Shown in pieces: positions 46,062 through 58,010 of a stretch of 64,000 bases of DNA (position 1 is its first letter; each line of letters begins with the position of its first letter). Both the position numbers and the translations under genes were made by a program. Below the pieces are notes generated by a model. It worked only from the letters and a program-made list of their open reading frames with translations, had not been told where the DNA came from and ran no database searches. The stretch is from Benincasa hispida. Its lineage: Eukaryota; Streptophyta; Magnoliopsida; Cucurbitales; Cucurbitaceae. The stretch spans positions 19,037,068-19,101,067 of the forward strand of contig NC_052359.1 of NCBI RefSeq assembly GCF_009727055.1, given 5' to 3'.

Positions 46062-47473
46062 TTAACCATATTTTCCTTCAATAAAGATGTAAAAAAGCCA
46101 TACCTCTTCCTTCTTGCCTTTAATGAAGAACTCATAGGCCCCGTAAAGAACTAAACCCCATCCAGTCAAAGACACAATCACAAACTGTGAATACACATAT
46201 ATGTTAAGTAAGATGTGTAGTGATTCTAAAAAAACAATGCAAGGAGTCCATCAGCTAGAAGACATATAGAAGATGGCAGGATTAGCATTACTCTTGTCTC
46301 TAACAATTGTTTTTAAAAGATTCATGAGTGTTCGCCATGGGATCATAACGTCTAACTAGTAATTGGCATGTATTCAATTTGTTCAACTAGTGTATTAGTA
46401 TTACACAGCGTCCCTCGCAGAGTTTTCAATAAAATGTCAGGAATTGTCCAACGTGTTAGACACAGACATGTTAACCAAACTAAAATGTGCATGCCTAGGA
46501 ATATGAAAGCAACGTAATAATCAGAGTCCAAGCATTTGAATGAGGATGATGATCAATTTAAAAACTAGAAAATAGCTCACGTGTTCTCCTTTCCATCTAG
46601 ATGGATTAAATGGATCCTCCCAAAAGTTCACCTTCGGAGGTCCATGGTGATCTGCAAGATTACAAAAGCAGAACAAACAAAATTACTAGTAGATCAAAGT
46701 TCATCAATTACTTCAGCTAGCAAACTTGATATAACAGCATTTATCATGATGAATCAGAAGACTTTTCAACAAAGAGGAGAGAGTTATTAGGATTTCGTAC
46801 CAAGTTCCAAAGATACATGATGATATAGCTACATGACAATAATTCTCAATAATCAAGGTTTGGTTTAAAAAGTTTTGTTTTGAATTGCACAAAAAATACG
46901 TTATAAACTCAAGTTTATGTAACTTCTAATTGGTTTGAGAGTATAAAATTGGTAAAAGTTTGCAAAGCAGTGTAGAAGTGGATTTTATACCCTTTTGAGT
47001 TTACATAAAATTGATTTATAACGTAAGGCAGACGGCAGAGAATCGAGATGAACAATTACAGAAATCGAAAATGGGCCGCGCAAAGCATAATTTCGGACCC
47101 AATCATTCACAAATAGAGGAAGAAAACCCTAATGGCAAAGCATAGAGGAAACGAAAATTCTGCTCAGCGGAGCCAGTTCAACTCGTTCTTCCTAATTCAT
47201 CGAGTAACAAAGAGTTATTATACCAAAATAAGCAAATAGAATTCAACTTTCTTCCATTTCCAAAGTTTTTCAGCATCCAATCATCAGCTCGAGGTGAAGG
47301 GCAAACTAAATAACAAACTGTAAACAAAGCAAGAGCGGGAGCAAACAATGGAGAAGGTTAATACCGCCACCGCCGGCGAGACCGCGCCGATGAGTTAGAG
47401 AGGCGATTTGAGCCGTAGAAACTGATTTGTGAGACAGAACTATGCGGCGAGCTGCCGCCGTCCATGCCGCCAT
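46062..47473 (-). CDS. Small mitochondrial inner-membrane protein, possible complex I accessory subunit
   Basis: Three minus-strand exons join in frame with GT-AG introns: 47473-47365, 46651-46581 and 46184-46062 (100 residues). The N-terminus (MAAWTAAARRIVLSHKS, then THRRGL) is basic and hydroxylated, like a mitochondrial presequence. The middle HHGPPKVNFWEDPFNPSRWK is soluble. Residues 61-81 (FVIVSLTGWGLVLYGAYEFF) form one membrane span, followed by the basic tail KGKKEE. The layout resembles small single-pass subunits of plant respiratory complex I (ESSS-type annotation); this is from memory and moderate. The last 13 codons may be intron, because GAGGTATGG after KKEE could be a splice donor to an unseen fourth exon. 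ATG 47473 is preferred over an upstream ATG at 47506. Confidence 0.75.
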
Positions 47474-47727
47474 GGTTCGGTGCTCTGCTCTTGGAAATTG
47501 TGACAAGATGAGTGTAACCCGTGGAACTTAACAGAAGCCTCGAGTGTCATCCAATTTGATTCAGAAATTCGGTTGTATTTATATAGGTTTTTGAATTATA
47601 TTTTTTAAATGTTAATCAATAATAAGGGGATAATTGGAGAAATACGGTAGTTTTTTTAAATAAATTAAGGAAAAGGCGTTATTTCAAAATATTTAGGAAA
47701 AATGGGTATCTTTTTTTGTCCTCATTA

Positions 47728-47754
47728 GAATACGTCTATTGAGGAGACGTATTC
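47728..47754. other. Short perfect inverted repeat
   Basis: GAATACGTCT and AGACGTATTC are exact reverse complements separated by 7 bp. A further AGACGTATTC-like piece (ATAGACGTATTCAATA) occurs near 47849, so this is probably debris of an interspersed repeat. Confidence 0.5.
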
Positions 47755-47975
47755 TACACTCTTTTTAAGAAAAAATTTGACAGGTCAAAACGGAATGTCT
47801 CGTGAAAAAACATATTGAATGTGAAAAAAATATTAATGCATTTGTTCAATAGACGTATTCAATATAGAAAGAAAAAAAAGAATATTGACAAAGACGGGAT
47901 GTTGGATTGTTAATTCATTCTTTTTATATGAATTTTTAATTTGTTTAATATAAAATTAATGAGAGTATTTTTAAT

Positions 47976-48131
47976 GAGATTTTTTCACAGATAGACAAGT
48001 TATTTACAAAAATAATAAAAGAAATATTGATGGACATTGATAGACTTGTCTCGACTTTTATCAAAGAAGATTAAAATTTTGCTATTTTTTGTAAATAGTT
48101 TCTCTTATTTTTTCTATTTTTGAAATCCCCC
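47976..48131. mobile_element. MITE, Mutator-like, copy 2
   Basis: This belongs to the same family as 38887-39162 but is shorter (156 bp). The right end, reversed, reads GGGGGATTTCAAAAATAGAA then AACTATTTAC; the left reads GAGATTTTTTCACAGATAG then TTATTTAC. A perfect 9-bp direct repeat, ATTTTTAAT, flanks it (47967-47975 and 48132-48140); 9-bp duplications are typical of the Mutator superfamily. The interior has GATAGACTT and CTTTTATCA motifs in opposite orientation. Confidence 0.85.
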
Positions 48132-48140
48132 ATTTTTAAT

Positions 48141-49680
48141 TCTTTTAATATAAAATTAACAATCTCATTAGCCTCATTTTTTTATAGTGATAATAATGTT
48201 ATCCATTTTAATATGATATATATAATAATCTTACTTTAATTAAGAATTTCTATTCTTTGATTAATTTGATGTAATTGATATTAATTTCTTGTAAAATAAT
48301 GTTCCATTCGTTTAATTCCAAACTACCGGTAATGTGTTTAATATATATAAAAAATAACATTTAAAACCAAAAAGTTGTTAACCATATTTGATTTAAGTAA
48401 TTTTACTGTTCATATTTTAAAACAAAAAGTTGCTACCAAATTATAGTCAATATTTATGACATTTGTACTTTGTTCCAAAAATTTCTTTTCCATACATATA
48501 CATTTTTTAAAAAACGATTATAGTTAATATTTACAAAATTTGTATTTTGTTTCAAAAATATCTTAAAACGCTCCACTAGTACCTTTAAACCAACAATGTA
48601 TATATATATATATTTCAAAGATACCTTCATTGACTTTTTTTTTTTATTATTAATATTTCCTTAGGAATTTATGTAAGAACATGAATATTAATTTTCAACA
48701 GTTGCATTAATAATTTTCAAGGTTCTTTAGGATGCTGAGGTGTTTGGGGTGTAGACTAAAATTATATTTTTATACATGAATTTGATTACAAGTACAATGT
48801 TCTTATTCATGACCAGAAGAAGATCCTCTTTATGCCTAAAATCGATCTTGTTGAGTCACATAGTACCCATGATTACCACGGCTTCTTACACTTGATGATT
48901 GGCCTTTCTCTATAAAATGTATACCTTTGCCAAGATTTTAGTATGTTACGTATTGATCATGGATATCTCGACAAACATGTGAAGTTTGCCCTTCTTCCAT
49001 ACTTAACATACTATGGGTTGTTGGAAAAAATTCAAATGTTGAGGGGGTTGACATCGTGGAACTATGGGTAGAATGATTGATTGGAGTTGCTGGATATTCA
49101 TTTTGAATATTAGATCGAATAGGAACATCCTGATGTCTTGCTAGATCACCTTGTTCTTCAATTAAAACATAACCATTGAAATATCGCACTCGATATATAG
49201 AGGTGAGTCTACGCAAGGCCTTTGTACCAAATAATGTCATATTTGCTAAATTAGACTAAAAAAGAATTAAGTAAACAAGTTAATGACTTGAGAAATTATA
49301 TTGGTATGCAATTAAGCAATAAAATTAAACATTCCTAATATACAATAAATTCATACCAACAAGTGATAGGATGCACCTACTTTCGTTATATATCGTCTAT
49401 TAATAGTGGAATACCATTCAATATATCGAAGCTCAGTATCTACACCGTCATTAATAAATGGTCCACTAACGACCAAATTTTTTCGATTTTCCCAAATTTA
49501 AATTTGAGAAGCCAAATATGCAATCTAGTCTCACTCATGTCTATCTCGTAGATCGTGTGAATGGAGTCACGCATCTGTATCGCAAGGTTGCAGAATTTGT
49601 TGCAACCTCCTAAATTGATGCATTTCACGATCCGAGTAATGTCACTCCATAACAAAAAAACATATGAGTGGATATCTTAT
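48141..49680. other. Intergenic DNA, no supported gene
   Basis: AT-rich. A 100-codon minus-strand open frame (48938-49240) is Ser/Thr/His-rich and has no domain I recognise; it could be transposon debris. A TA-rich run lies at about 48598-48612. Confidence 0.5.
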
Positions 49681-50712
49681 TGTTGGAAGGTACCAATGTG
49701 TAACGGAAGAAACCAAGATCCATAAGCACTCTAATTCATTAATTTTGGCAGAAAAGAAAACATGCTTCAACAGAAAAAAAAAAATGGGTTTCATGACATA
49801 CCTTTGAAGAACTTCCTCTAAGCTTCGATTCAACTGCAAATCTCCATAGGATCTTGTTGTAGACCACCCCAAGATCTTCTCTACTATCCTCTTGAAGCTC
49901 AAGATTGAGTAGTGGAACTCAAAATAAGCTGGAATTAAGGGAATTTGGAGAAGCTCATAGCAACAACCATGTAGAAGAACATCCTTCTTTTCTCAATTTT
50001 TTTTTTAAAATTTTTGTTCGGTTGCTCTCTTCAAAACACTCCAAATCTTCTATATATTGTAGACATTCATGCAAAGAAGCTTGCTACATGAGATGCACCT
50101 CATGCTTGGAGTTAATGAAGAGTTAAAGTGGGTTGTTGGTGAACTAGTTCATGAAGTAAATGGAAAATCAAATTTTCCAACTTTGTGTTTTTCTTTTCTT
50201 TTTCAATTTTATAAAAATTGATTTCAAAAATCAATTTTATTTCATAAAACTGAAAATATTATTAATTTTAAAAAATTAATTTCATAAATTAATTTTCTTT
50301 AATAAAATTAATAAATAATTCTAATTAATTTAATATCAAATATTAAATTAATTTTTAACACAATTCCATCTTCAAATATTTAAATCATATTTAAATATTA
50401 TTTCTCCAAATTCATTTAATTCTAATTTGAACACTTTAAATTAACTTGTTACGCTATTTTAGAGCTTATCCATTTAAGAGTTAGTAGCGGGACCTCGCGG
50501 ACCTACAGATCATGGGCTCAAATGATCCGAGATTAATCGGCTAAACTCATTAGACCGATCTAATCTCCATTCATTAACTAATGGGTGATTCCACTAAAGT
50601 CCATAGTTGAACTTCCCTCACTGTAGATATATTATGTCCCCTCGATATAACCATGATTAGTAAGTTAACCCTTCATAGGTTGCTTGTAATAACGGCTGGG
50701 TCGAATCTATGT
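49681..50712 (-). repeat. Copia-type LTR G, 3' part
   Basis: On the minus strand this ends TTCCAACA at 49681, like the LTR at 34337-36326, and aligns with that LTR's final kilobase (for example TCTAATTC...TTAATTTTG and the solo blocks around 50500-50650). It is interrupted at 50713 by the 3' LTR of copia E. The rest presumably lies beyond the right window edge. Confidence 0.75.
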
Positions 50713-51109
50713 TGAAGGATCTCAAAATCGAGATATCCATGAGTGGGATTAGATCGCTTCGATTTTCACAGTGACCGGAATATAAACGATATACATTTTA
50801 AATTAATAGTTATGCATAATAAAACTCAACAACAACATGCTCAGTATACAATAAAGCATAGAGAAGGAGTTCATTACTAGAGGAAGACGATCTTCGAATA
50901 TATGAACCCACAGCAGCGGAAGAACTCCACGATCTACTAGCACCCCAGCGAGTCTCTCATCTAATACTACACGATCCGTACGTACATGAACAAGGAGTCA
51001 GGATAACACCACCAATAGGGGACCCAGGTATCCTCAACGTCAAAAACCCAGAGAGGTGGCTCTGGTGAGTTTGGTAGAAAACAGAGGAGAAGATATCGTG
51101 TAGACGACA

Positions 51110-51310
51110 AACGCGTACGAGAAGAACTTCGCTATCATATAGCGGGGACACTTTCGTATAGTAGAGCTACACGATTATTAGGAAAGACTGGACGATCGTT
51201 TAGGAAATTGGTAAAAATCGTTTAGGGAACACGTGAACTAGACGATCGTTTAGACGAATGAGATTCTATCGTATAGGCTCTCGCGATCGTTTACTTCACG
51301 AATTTATTTG
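51110..51310 (-). repeat. ACGATCG-motif cluster in copia E 3' LTR
   Basis: Repeated CGATCGTTTAG-type units on the plus strand, that is CTAAACGATCG in the sense of the element, lie about 400-600 bp from the LTR end, the same place as in F and in the solo LTR. Confidence 0.7.
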
Positions 51311-52483
51311 GGCAAGGATCTCAATTGCATGACTGAATTAATCGTCAAAATGAAAACGATTTCCATACTCAACCCGCCAATTACCTTAACCTTCGTGGCC
51401 CCACGTTCCATGTTCATACGTGAATTAATTGGTTAATTATTAAAAAATTAATCAATAATTTAATTAATAAATATAATCATATTAATTTATATCCTATAGT
51501 TTGATATCATATTCTACTATAGTAATTTTTCTCTTACTCGATATAAATCATATTTATATCTAATTTCCTCTTAAATAATGTATCTCATATATTTAATCAA
51601 TTATATCACATATAATTAACCAGTCCAATATATATCATATATAATTGAACTTCCTCTTGTCAATTTGAACATTTCAAATTAACCCAAAACACTGGTTCTC
51701 GACTTCATTCAAGCTACCTAGTGACCTAATGGACCTGTGGCTCGAAGCTTCAACGGTACTGACTAAACTCTTTAGCCACGAGATTCACCATCCGTTAACT
51801 ATCAATGATTCCACTAAAACCAACAGCTGAACTCTTCTTACCATAGATATATTTATGTGTCCATTGGATATAACCAATCATGAGTACGATGATCCTTACA
51901 GATGCTCGTAAGTACAGCTGGGCCAATTTACCGTTTTGCCCTTGTAGTTACATCTCACTCCTTAAGTACACTGATTCCTCTAATAAACAATACAACAATA
52001 GTCCAACTATGTGTGAACACCTCTCGGGCCAAAGAGAAGTTGTGTGGCGCCACATCGTTTCTAGCCCCAGAATCAACCCTTAAGGGAGCCATTTTATTTA
52101 CTTACCTACCTCGGGGAGGAGTGAATTCCATCTTGTGTTAGTTAAGTTCCCAGCTCCCAAATCAGAATGAATCCCCAAAAGGGTAGGTTTGAAATCGGCG
52201 ACTTGGCCACTCGCACCCATACAAATAAAGGACCACTCTCAATGGCAGGAGTTCCCAACTCACTCAGGATTGAGGTCATGTTACCTATGGTCATCCTAGT
52301 GAAGTGAAGTCTCTGTCATGAGCGGTGTTATATAACAAGACATTAACACTTCGTGGTCAGGTCTTATAAAAACTTTTTGTATAGGACGCCCCGCTCACAT
52401 GTCCCTAACACGAATGATCAGGATCAGATCATCTATGGCAAATCACACACTTGTGACCATTCCAAAAGCGGGCCGCATCCGTA

Positions 52484-53318
52484 NNNNNNNNNNNNNNNNN
52501 NNNNNNNNNNNNNNNNNNNNNNNNNNNNNNNNNNNNNNNNNNNNNNNNNNNNNNNNNNNNNNNNNNNNNNNNNNNNNNNNNNNNNNNNNNNNNNNNNNNN
52601 NNNNNNNNNNNNNNNNNNNNNNNNNNNNNNNNNNNNNNNNNNNNNNNNNNNNNNNNNNNNNNNNNNNNNNNNNNNNNNNNNNNNNNNNNNNNNNNNNNNN
52701 NNNNNNNNNNNNNNNNNNNNNNNNNNNNNNNNNNNNNNNNNNNNNNNNNNNNNNNNNNNNNNNNNNNNNNNNNNNNNNNNNNNNNNNNNNNNNNNNNNNN
52801 NNNNNNNNNNNNNNNNNNNNNNNNNNNNNNNNNNNNNNNNNNNNNNNNNNNNNNNNNNNNNNNNNNNNNNNNNNNNNNNNNNNNNNNNNNNNNNNNNNNN
52901 NNNNNNNNNNNNNNNNNNNNNNNNNNNNNNNNNNNNNNNNNNNNNNNNNNNNNNNNNNNNNNNNNNNNNNNNNNNNNNNNNNNNNNNNNNNNNNNNNNNN
53001 NNNNNNNNNNNNNNNNNNNNNNNNNNNNNNNNNNNNNNNNNNNNNNNNNNNNNNNNNNNNNNNNNNNNNNNNNNNNNNNNNNNNNNNNNNNNNNNNNNNN
53101 NNNNNNNNNNNNNNNNNNNNNNNNNNNNNNNNNNNNNNNNNNNNNNNNNNNNNNNNNNNNNNNNNNNNNNNNNNNNNNNNNNNNNNNNNNNNNNNNNNNN
53201 NNNNNNNNNNNNNNNNNNNNNNNNNNNNNNNNNNNNNNNNNNNNNNNNNNNNNNNNNNNNNNNNNNNNNNNNNNNNNNNNNNNNNNNNNNNNNNNNNNNN
53301 NNNNNNNNNNNNNNNNNN
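52484..53318. other. Assembly gap (835 N) inside copia E 3' LTR
   Basis: The flanks align to parts of the F LTR (21550-21680) that are only about 40 bp apart there. The gap length is therefore probably overestimated, unless an extra insertion lies in it. Confidence 0.95.
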
Positions 53319-53560
53319 ACTACAAACCATTTTGGTTATCACTCAAGACATGATCCACTTGTATGTCACCACATACATGCTTGAGTCACATACAGATAAC
53401 CAGGGATTTTATGTTTATTGGTTTGTGGTAAAGCAAATAAAATAAGTAAATGAGCAAAACAACAATAGGTGAAGTAAATATCATATATTAACAATCACAA
53501 CTGTTCGTATATGTTGTTTACAAACTACAGGACACGAGACTTTAGGGCATCAACCCAACA

Positions 53561-53571
53561 ATCTCCCACTT
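53561..53571 (-). other. Polypurine tract of copia E
   Basis: On the minus strand AAGTGGGAGAT lies directly before the LTR start TGTTGGG. This is the usual plus-strand primer of copia elements. Confidence 0.85.
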
Positions 53572-54303
53572 GTCCTAAAGAGAAGTGGGGTATACAAAAA
53601 AATAGTACAAAATAAAAAACTAGGGCACATGATAGCTCAGTACAATAAAATCTCCCACTTGCCCTAGTTCAGCTATGGGCGATCTTGTAGACCCATGCTC
53701 CGTAGGTGACCCTCAAACACTGTAGCCGTGAGAGCCTTCATAAACGGGTCAGCAACATTATGCTCCGAAGCAATTTGTGTGACAATCATGTCACCTCGAT
53801 ACACTATCTCGCGGATCAGATGATACTTTCGCTCTATGTGTTTACCACGCCGTTGACTCCTTGGAGTTCGCCACTGCCCCATTATTATCACAATAAAGGG
53901 TAACGGGCCTAAACATATCTGGAAGAACTTCCAAGTCTATCAGGAAATTCCTGAGTCAGACGACCTCCTTAGCAGCTTCGCAAGCCATTACGTACTCTGC
54001 CTCCATAGTGGAGTCGGCGATGCACCCCTACTTAGTGCTTCGCCACACTACAGCTCCTCCGTTAAGAGTAAAGACTGACCCTGATGTGGACTTGCGAGAG
54101 TCTTTATCAATTTAAAAGTCAGAATCCGTGTATCCTGTAAGGATCAAATCCCTAGAACCATACACGAGCATGTAGTCCCTCATTCTCCGAAGATACTTGA
54201 GGATGTTTTTCACTACGGTCTAGTGACCCTGGCCTGGGTTAGACTGATACTTATTGACTATGCCCATAGCGTAGCAGATGTCTGGACGAGTACAGAGCAT
54301 CGC
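53572..54303 (-). pseudogene. Copia E RNase H
   Basis: This continues the RT frame on the minus strand with the TRPDI-type linker, then GYTDSDF (first catalytic Asp), the KSTSG motif, an MEAEY segment carrying the catalytic Glu (near 53995), and YCDNNGA with a catalytic Asp (near 53890). It ends in the ADPFMKALTATVFEGHLRSM region (53700-53770). Stops and frame changes at about 54040, 53975 and 53870 inactivate it. It would remove the RNA template. Confidence 0.85.
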
Positions 54304-54815
54304 CTACATCAAACTGCCAACGACAGGCGCATATGGGACCCGTCTCATTTCCTCAACCTCTTGAGGCGTCTTAGGAGACATTTCCTTAGACAAAGTGACT
54401 CCATGCCTGAATGGAAGTAGGCCCTTCTTGGAGTCCTGCATCGAGTACTTGAGTAACATTTTGTCAATGTACGATGCCTGAGACAGTGCTAGCACTTTGT
54501 TCTTACGATCCCGAAAAATCTGGATCCCTAGAACAAACTGAGCCTCTCCCAAATCTTTCATTTGGAACGCTAGCCAGTTCTTAACTGTAGTCAGTAGACC
54601 TACATCATTCCCAATGAGTAGGATATCGTCTACATATAACACTAAGAAGACTACTGAAGCGTTGATGATCTTCTTGTAGACACAAGGTTCATCAACGTTT
54701 TGGTCAACGCCACACGACTTGATCGCGACATCAAATCGTATGTTCCAAGATCGAGACGCCTGTTTCAGTCCATAAATGGACCGATTTAGTTTGTAAACCT
54801 TTTGCTCTTAACCTT
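54304..54815 (-). pseudogene. Copia E reverse transcriptase, C-terminal part
   Basis: The minus-strand frame 54642-54304 begins at MLYVDDILLIGNDVGLL, where YVDD is the RT catalytic motif, and goes through NLGEAQ-like DLGEAQFVLGIQIF and SQASYIDKMLLKYSM. Upstream (54643-54815), in broken frames, are the palm residues ending in the YGLKQ-type motif. The RT was cut in two by the solo LTR insertion at 54821. Confidence 0.88.
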
Positions 54816-54820
54816 GAGCT

Positions 54821-57182
54821 TGTTGGGATTGGTGTCCTAATTCTCTCGAAGTCTCGTTGTTTTGTAAAGATGCACATTGTTAAATGAATAAAATAAGTGT
54901 TATTTAATTCTGGCATTTACTCATATCCAATAAACAAAGCTCATTGGTTATTTTATGTGAACTTAAGCATTTGTGGTCGGACTCTATTATGGATTTCTGA
55001 CCACACTAAAATAAGAGGTAAAAATTGATTGGTAGCATACTCGATCAAACGGGTGATTTTCTGTATATGTGATATGCAAGTGGATCATGCCTTAAGTGAT
55101 AACTTAAATCGGTCTGTAGTATAAGGATTAAGGTGGAATACCTGATCCTGGTGACACTACGGATACGACCCGTTTTGTAGAGGTTTGCTAGTGTTGTAAA
55201 CTACTACAGATGGTTATCCTGACCATTCGTGTGGAGACATGGAGCGGGGGTGTCCTATACAAAGAGTTTGTATAAGACTTGGACCACGAGATGACTAGAC
55301 TCTGTATATAACACCGTTGATACTAGAGACTTGCATCTCATCTAAACAACCATAGGTGACACGACCTCAATCCTGAGTGTTTTTTGAACTCATGCTTTTG
55401 AGAGCGGTCCTTTGATTAGTATGGGTGAGAGTGGCCAGATTGCCAACTCAACATGCCTACCTTTCTGGGGACTTGTCTGATCTGAAAGCTGGGAACTCAA
55501 TCCACAATATGGAATTCACTCCTTTCCCGAAGCAGGGATAAGTAGAGAGATTGCTCTCTTAAGGGCTGATTCCGGGGCTTGAACATAGTGGCCATAGCTT
55601 CTCTTTGGAAGAGAAGACTCAGTCATAGTAGGACTATGATTTATGTTCATTAAAGGGATCAGTGGTACTTAAGGAGACAAATGTAACTACAGGGGCATAA
55701 CGGTTATTAGCCCAGCTGTTCTTATGAGCGATCTGTGAAGGATTGTCGTGCTGCTGATTGGTTAAGATGGACACATAATATCTCTGTAGTGAGGAGAGTT
55801 CAGCTGTCGGTCTTTAGTGGAGTGCCTGGCAGTTAATGGATGGTGGATCCCGTGACTAAAGAGTTTAGTCAGTTATTCACGTACCGTTGGAGTTTCAGAT
55901 CTACAGGTCCATGAGGTCCTCTTGGTAGCTTGGATTCTGTTGAAGGATCAAGTTCTTGGTGTTGATTTGAAATGTTTAAATTGACAAGAGGTATTTTGAT
56001 TATATGTGATATAATCGGCATGATGTATAAGATACATCTAGTGGAGGATTGATGTAAATGAGATTTACATTAAGTACCATGGAATAGAAAAAGAACTATG
56101 GTTTATATGTTTCATGAGATGAAATATTAAAACTATAGGTTATAAATATAGTATGATAAGTTGGTATCATTTATGTTTATAATAATATTAATTCTTAGAT
56201 AATTAATACTTTTTCTTTTAAATAACTAAAGTAGTGGGTGGTTATTGATCATGGTAACCGTGAATTTAAAAAGAAATTGGTTTCCTATTTTGAAATGGTA
56301 TTGTTTTACAAAAGTTTGAAAAAGAATTTTGAGTTTTCTCTCCGCGAAAAGAAACTCACGGTGGTCGTCAAGTAAACATAGATTTACTAAACGAAGGTTG
56401 AACGAGCTAAACGATCGTGCAGGTGCTAGCTAGACGATCATGCAGTGTTTACTAAACGATCGTTGGCCGAAGGTAAACGATCGTGTAGAGTCTGTCGAGC
56501 TAAAGGATAGAGCTAAACGATCGCATAGNTTTACTAAACGATCGTTGGCCGAAGGTAAACGATCGTGTAGAGTCTGTCGAGCTAAAGGATAGAGCTAAAC
56601 GATCGCATAGCTTTATCTAAATGATTGGGCATCAACCTATATGATAGGTCTTCGACTTCTCCCACTTGCCCAGTCGTGTACACGATCTGTGTTTCCTCTG
56701 TTCATCTGCCTCACACCAAGTTCGAACGGAGCCCACCCTCTGGATTCTCACACCGAAAATACCAAGGTCGCCTTGTTGGTGGTGTCACACTCAATTCGAC
56801 ATGGTCGAGGTTTTTCAGAGGCTGTTCGTGGTGCTTTGGAGGAGTCCGTTCGTGGTGTTGCGAAGGAGATCGTGACTGTGGAGATAGTTGAGGACGAGCG
56901 CGAAGTGTTTGTGCTGTGTTCGTGTGGTGTTGCGGTCGTGTAGATCGAACGCTCGTGGTTGCAGTTGTTCGATCTAAGTCGCACATCGAAGCGTGGAGAC
57001 GTTAGTGTATATGTGCGTATAGTTCTCTTTGTACATTTGTATTGTTTCATGCTATAATTTCTTTGTAATTTGCATAATCGTTTATGTTTGAAGTCGACTG
57101 TAAATGTATTATTGATTCATGATTGTAATTTGGAATTGTCTTAGTCTGCTGCTCATGGAAATCCCAAGTTCGATTTCCTTCA
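54821..57182 (+). repeat. Solo copia LTR inserted in copia E
   Basis: The repeat is 2.36 kb, from TGTTGGGATTGGTGTCC to TTTCCTTCA, in the opposite orientation to E. It is flanked by GAGCT (54816-54820) and GGGCT (57183-57187), a 5-bp target duplication with one change. Removing it rejoins the RT coding sequence of E. No primer site or pol sequence accompanies it, so it is the product of LTR-LTR recombination of a once complete element. The inner block order matches the other copia LTRs. A motif cluster lies at 56400-56640. Confidence 0.9.
56400..56640 (+). repeat. ACGATCG-motif cluster with an exact 81-bp duplication at a single N
   Basis: Units such as CTAAACGATCGTGCAG, GTAAACGATCGTGTAG and CTAAACGATCGCATAG occur in series. 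Bases 56448-56528 and 56530-56610 are identical over 81 bp and are separated only by one N at 56529. Confidence 0.85.
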
Positions 57183-57951
57183 GGGCTATGAATCCCTCGG
57201 ACTGCACCATATAAATGTTCTCATCAAGATTGCCATTCAGAAAGGCCGTCTTGACGTCCATTTGCCATATCTCATAATTGTAATAAGCTGCAATGGATAG
57301 AAGGATGCGGATCGACTTTAACATGGCAACAGGCGAGAAAGTCTCCTCATAGTCGACTCCCTCTACCTGGGTATAACCCTTTGCCACAAGTCGAGCCTTG
57401 AAGGTCTGTATCTTTCCATCAGTATCCCATTTGCACTTGTAGATCAATTTACAACCTATAGAGCGAACCCCATCAGGCTAATCTACTAGATCCTATACTG
57501 AGTTGAAGTACATCGACTCCATCTCGAGATCCATGACCTTGACCCATTCATCTCGGTCAATATTCTTCATTGCCTTTTTATAAGACAACAGATCTTCAAC
57601 GTCGCCATCTGCTACCATAGCAAGGATTTCCGTGAAACCCAGATAGCGAATGAGTGGGTTCGCAACCCTCCCACTACGTCGAGGTTCCCTCAACTCTTGA
57701 GGTGGAACCGACCTACTGGATGAACTCCTATCAACAACTTTTGTTGATGTAGCAGACTCTTCAACAACTCTTGTTGAAGTTTCAGTATTTTCATTGGAAA
57801 GCTCACGTAACACGACTTTACTTTGTGGACTGTGCTCCCTTATATGATCCTCCTCTAAGAAAGTAGCGTTTGTGAAAACAAACACCATATTTTCCATCAG
57901 ATCATAAAAATAACCCCCTCGTGTACCTTTGGGTAGCCTACAAAGAGGCAC
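57183..57951 (-). pseudogene. Copia E reverse transcriptase, N-terminal part
   Basis: On the minus strand, 57951-57493 carries the linker after integrase (PRRSGRVANPLIRYLGF) and the RT start (DRDEWVKVMDLEMESM). After stops at about 57490-57480 the frame resumes at 57447 with [40 protein letters not shown], then [12 protein letters not shown], which carries the first RT catalytic Asp. It ends at EGFIA, where the solo LTR begins. Confidence 0.9.
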
Positions 57952-58010
57952 AACCTCGACCGTGGTTCCAACTTCTTGGGATTAGCCTCAAGCACATGTA
58001 CAGGGCATCT

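Larger units (their letters stand above)
50713..53560 (-). repeat. Copia E 3' LTR, with internal gap
   Basis: On the minus strand it runs from TGTTGGGTTGATGCCC at 53560 to GATCCTTCA at 50713. It is collinear with the F LTR (21362-23495) and with the visible part of E's 5' LTR (63568-64000). An 835-N run (52484-53318) sits where the F LTR has only about 40 bp. Confidence 0.88.

Noticed and set aside
48938..49240. 100-codon minus-strand frame
   Set aside because: No recognised domain and no splice or promoter support; noted only as intergenic content.
56625..57050. Overlapping frames of 69-100 codons on both strands
   Set aside because: They lie inside the solo LTR in a locally GC-richer stretch; mutual overlap on both strands argues against coding.
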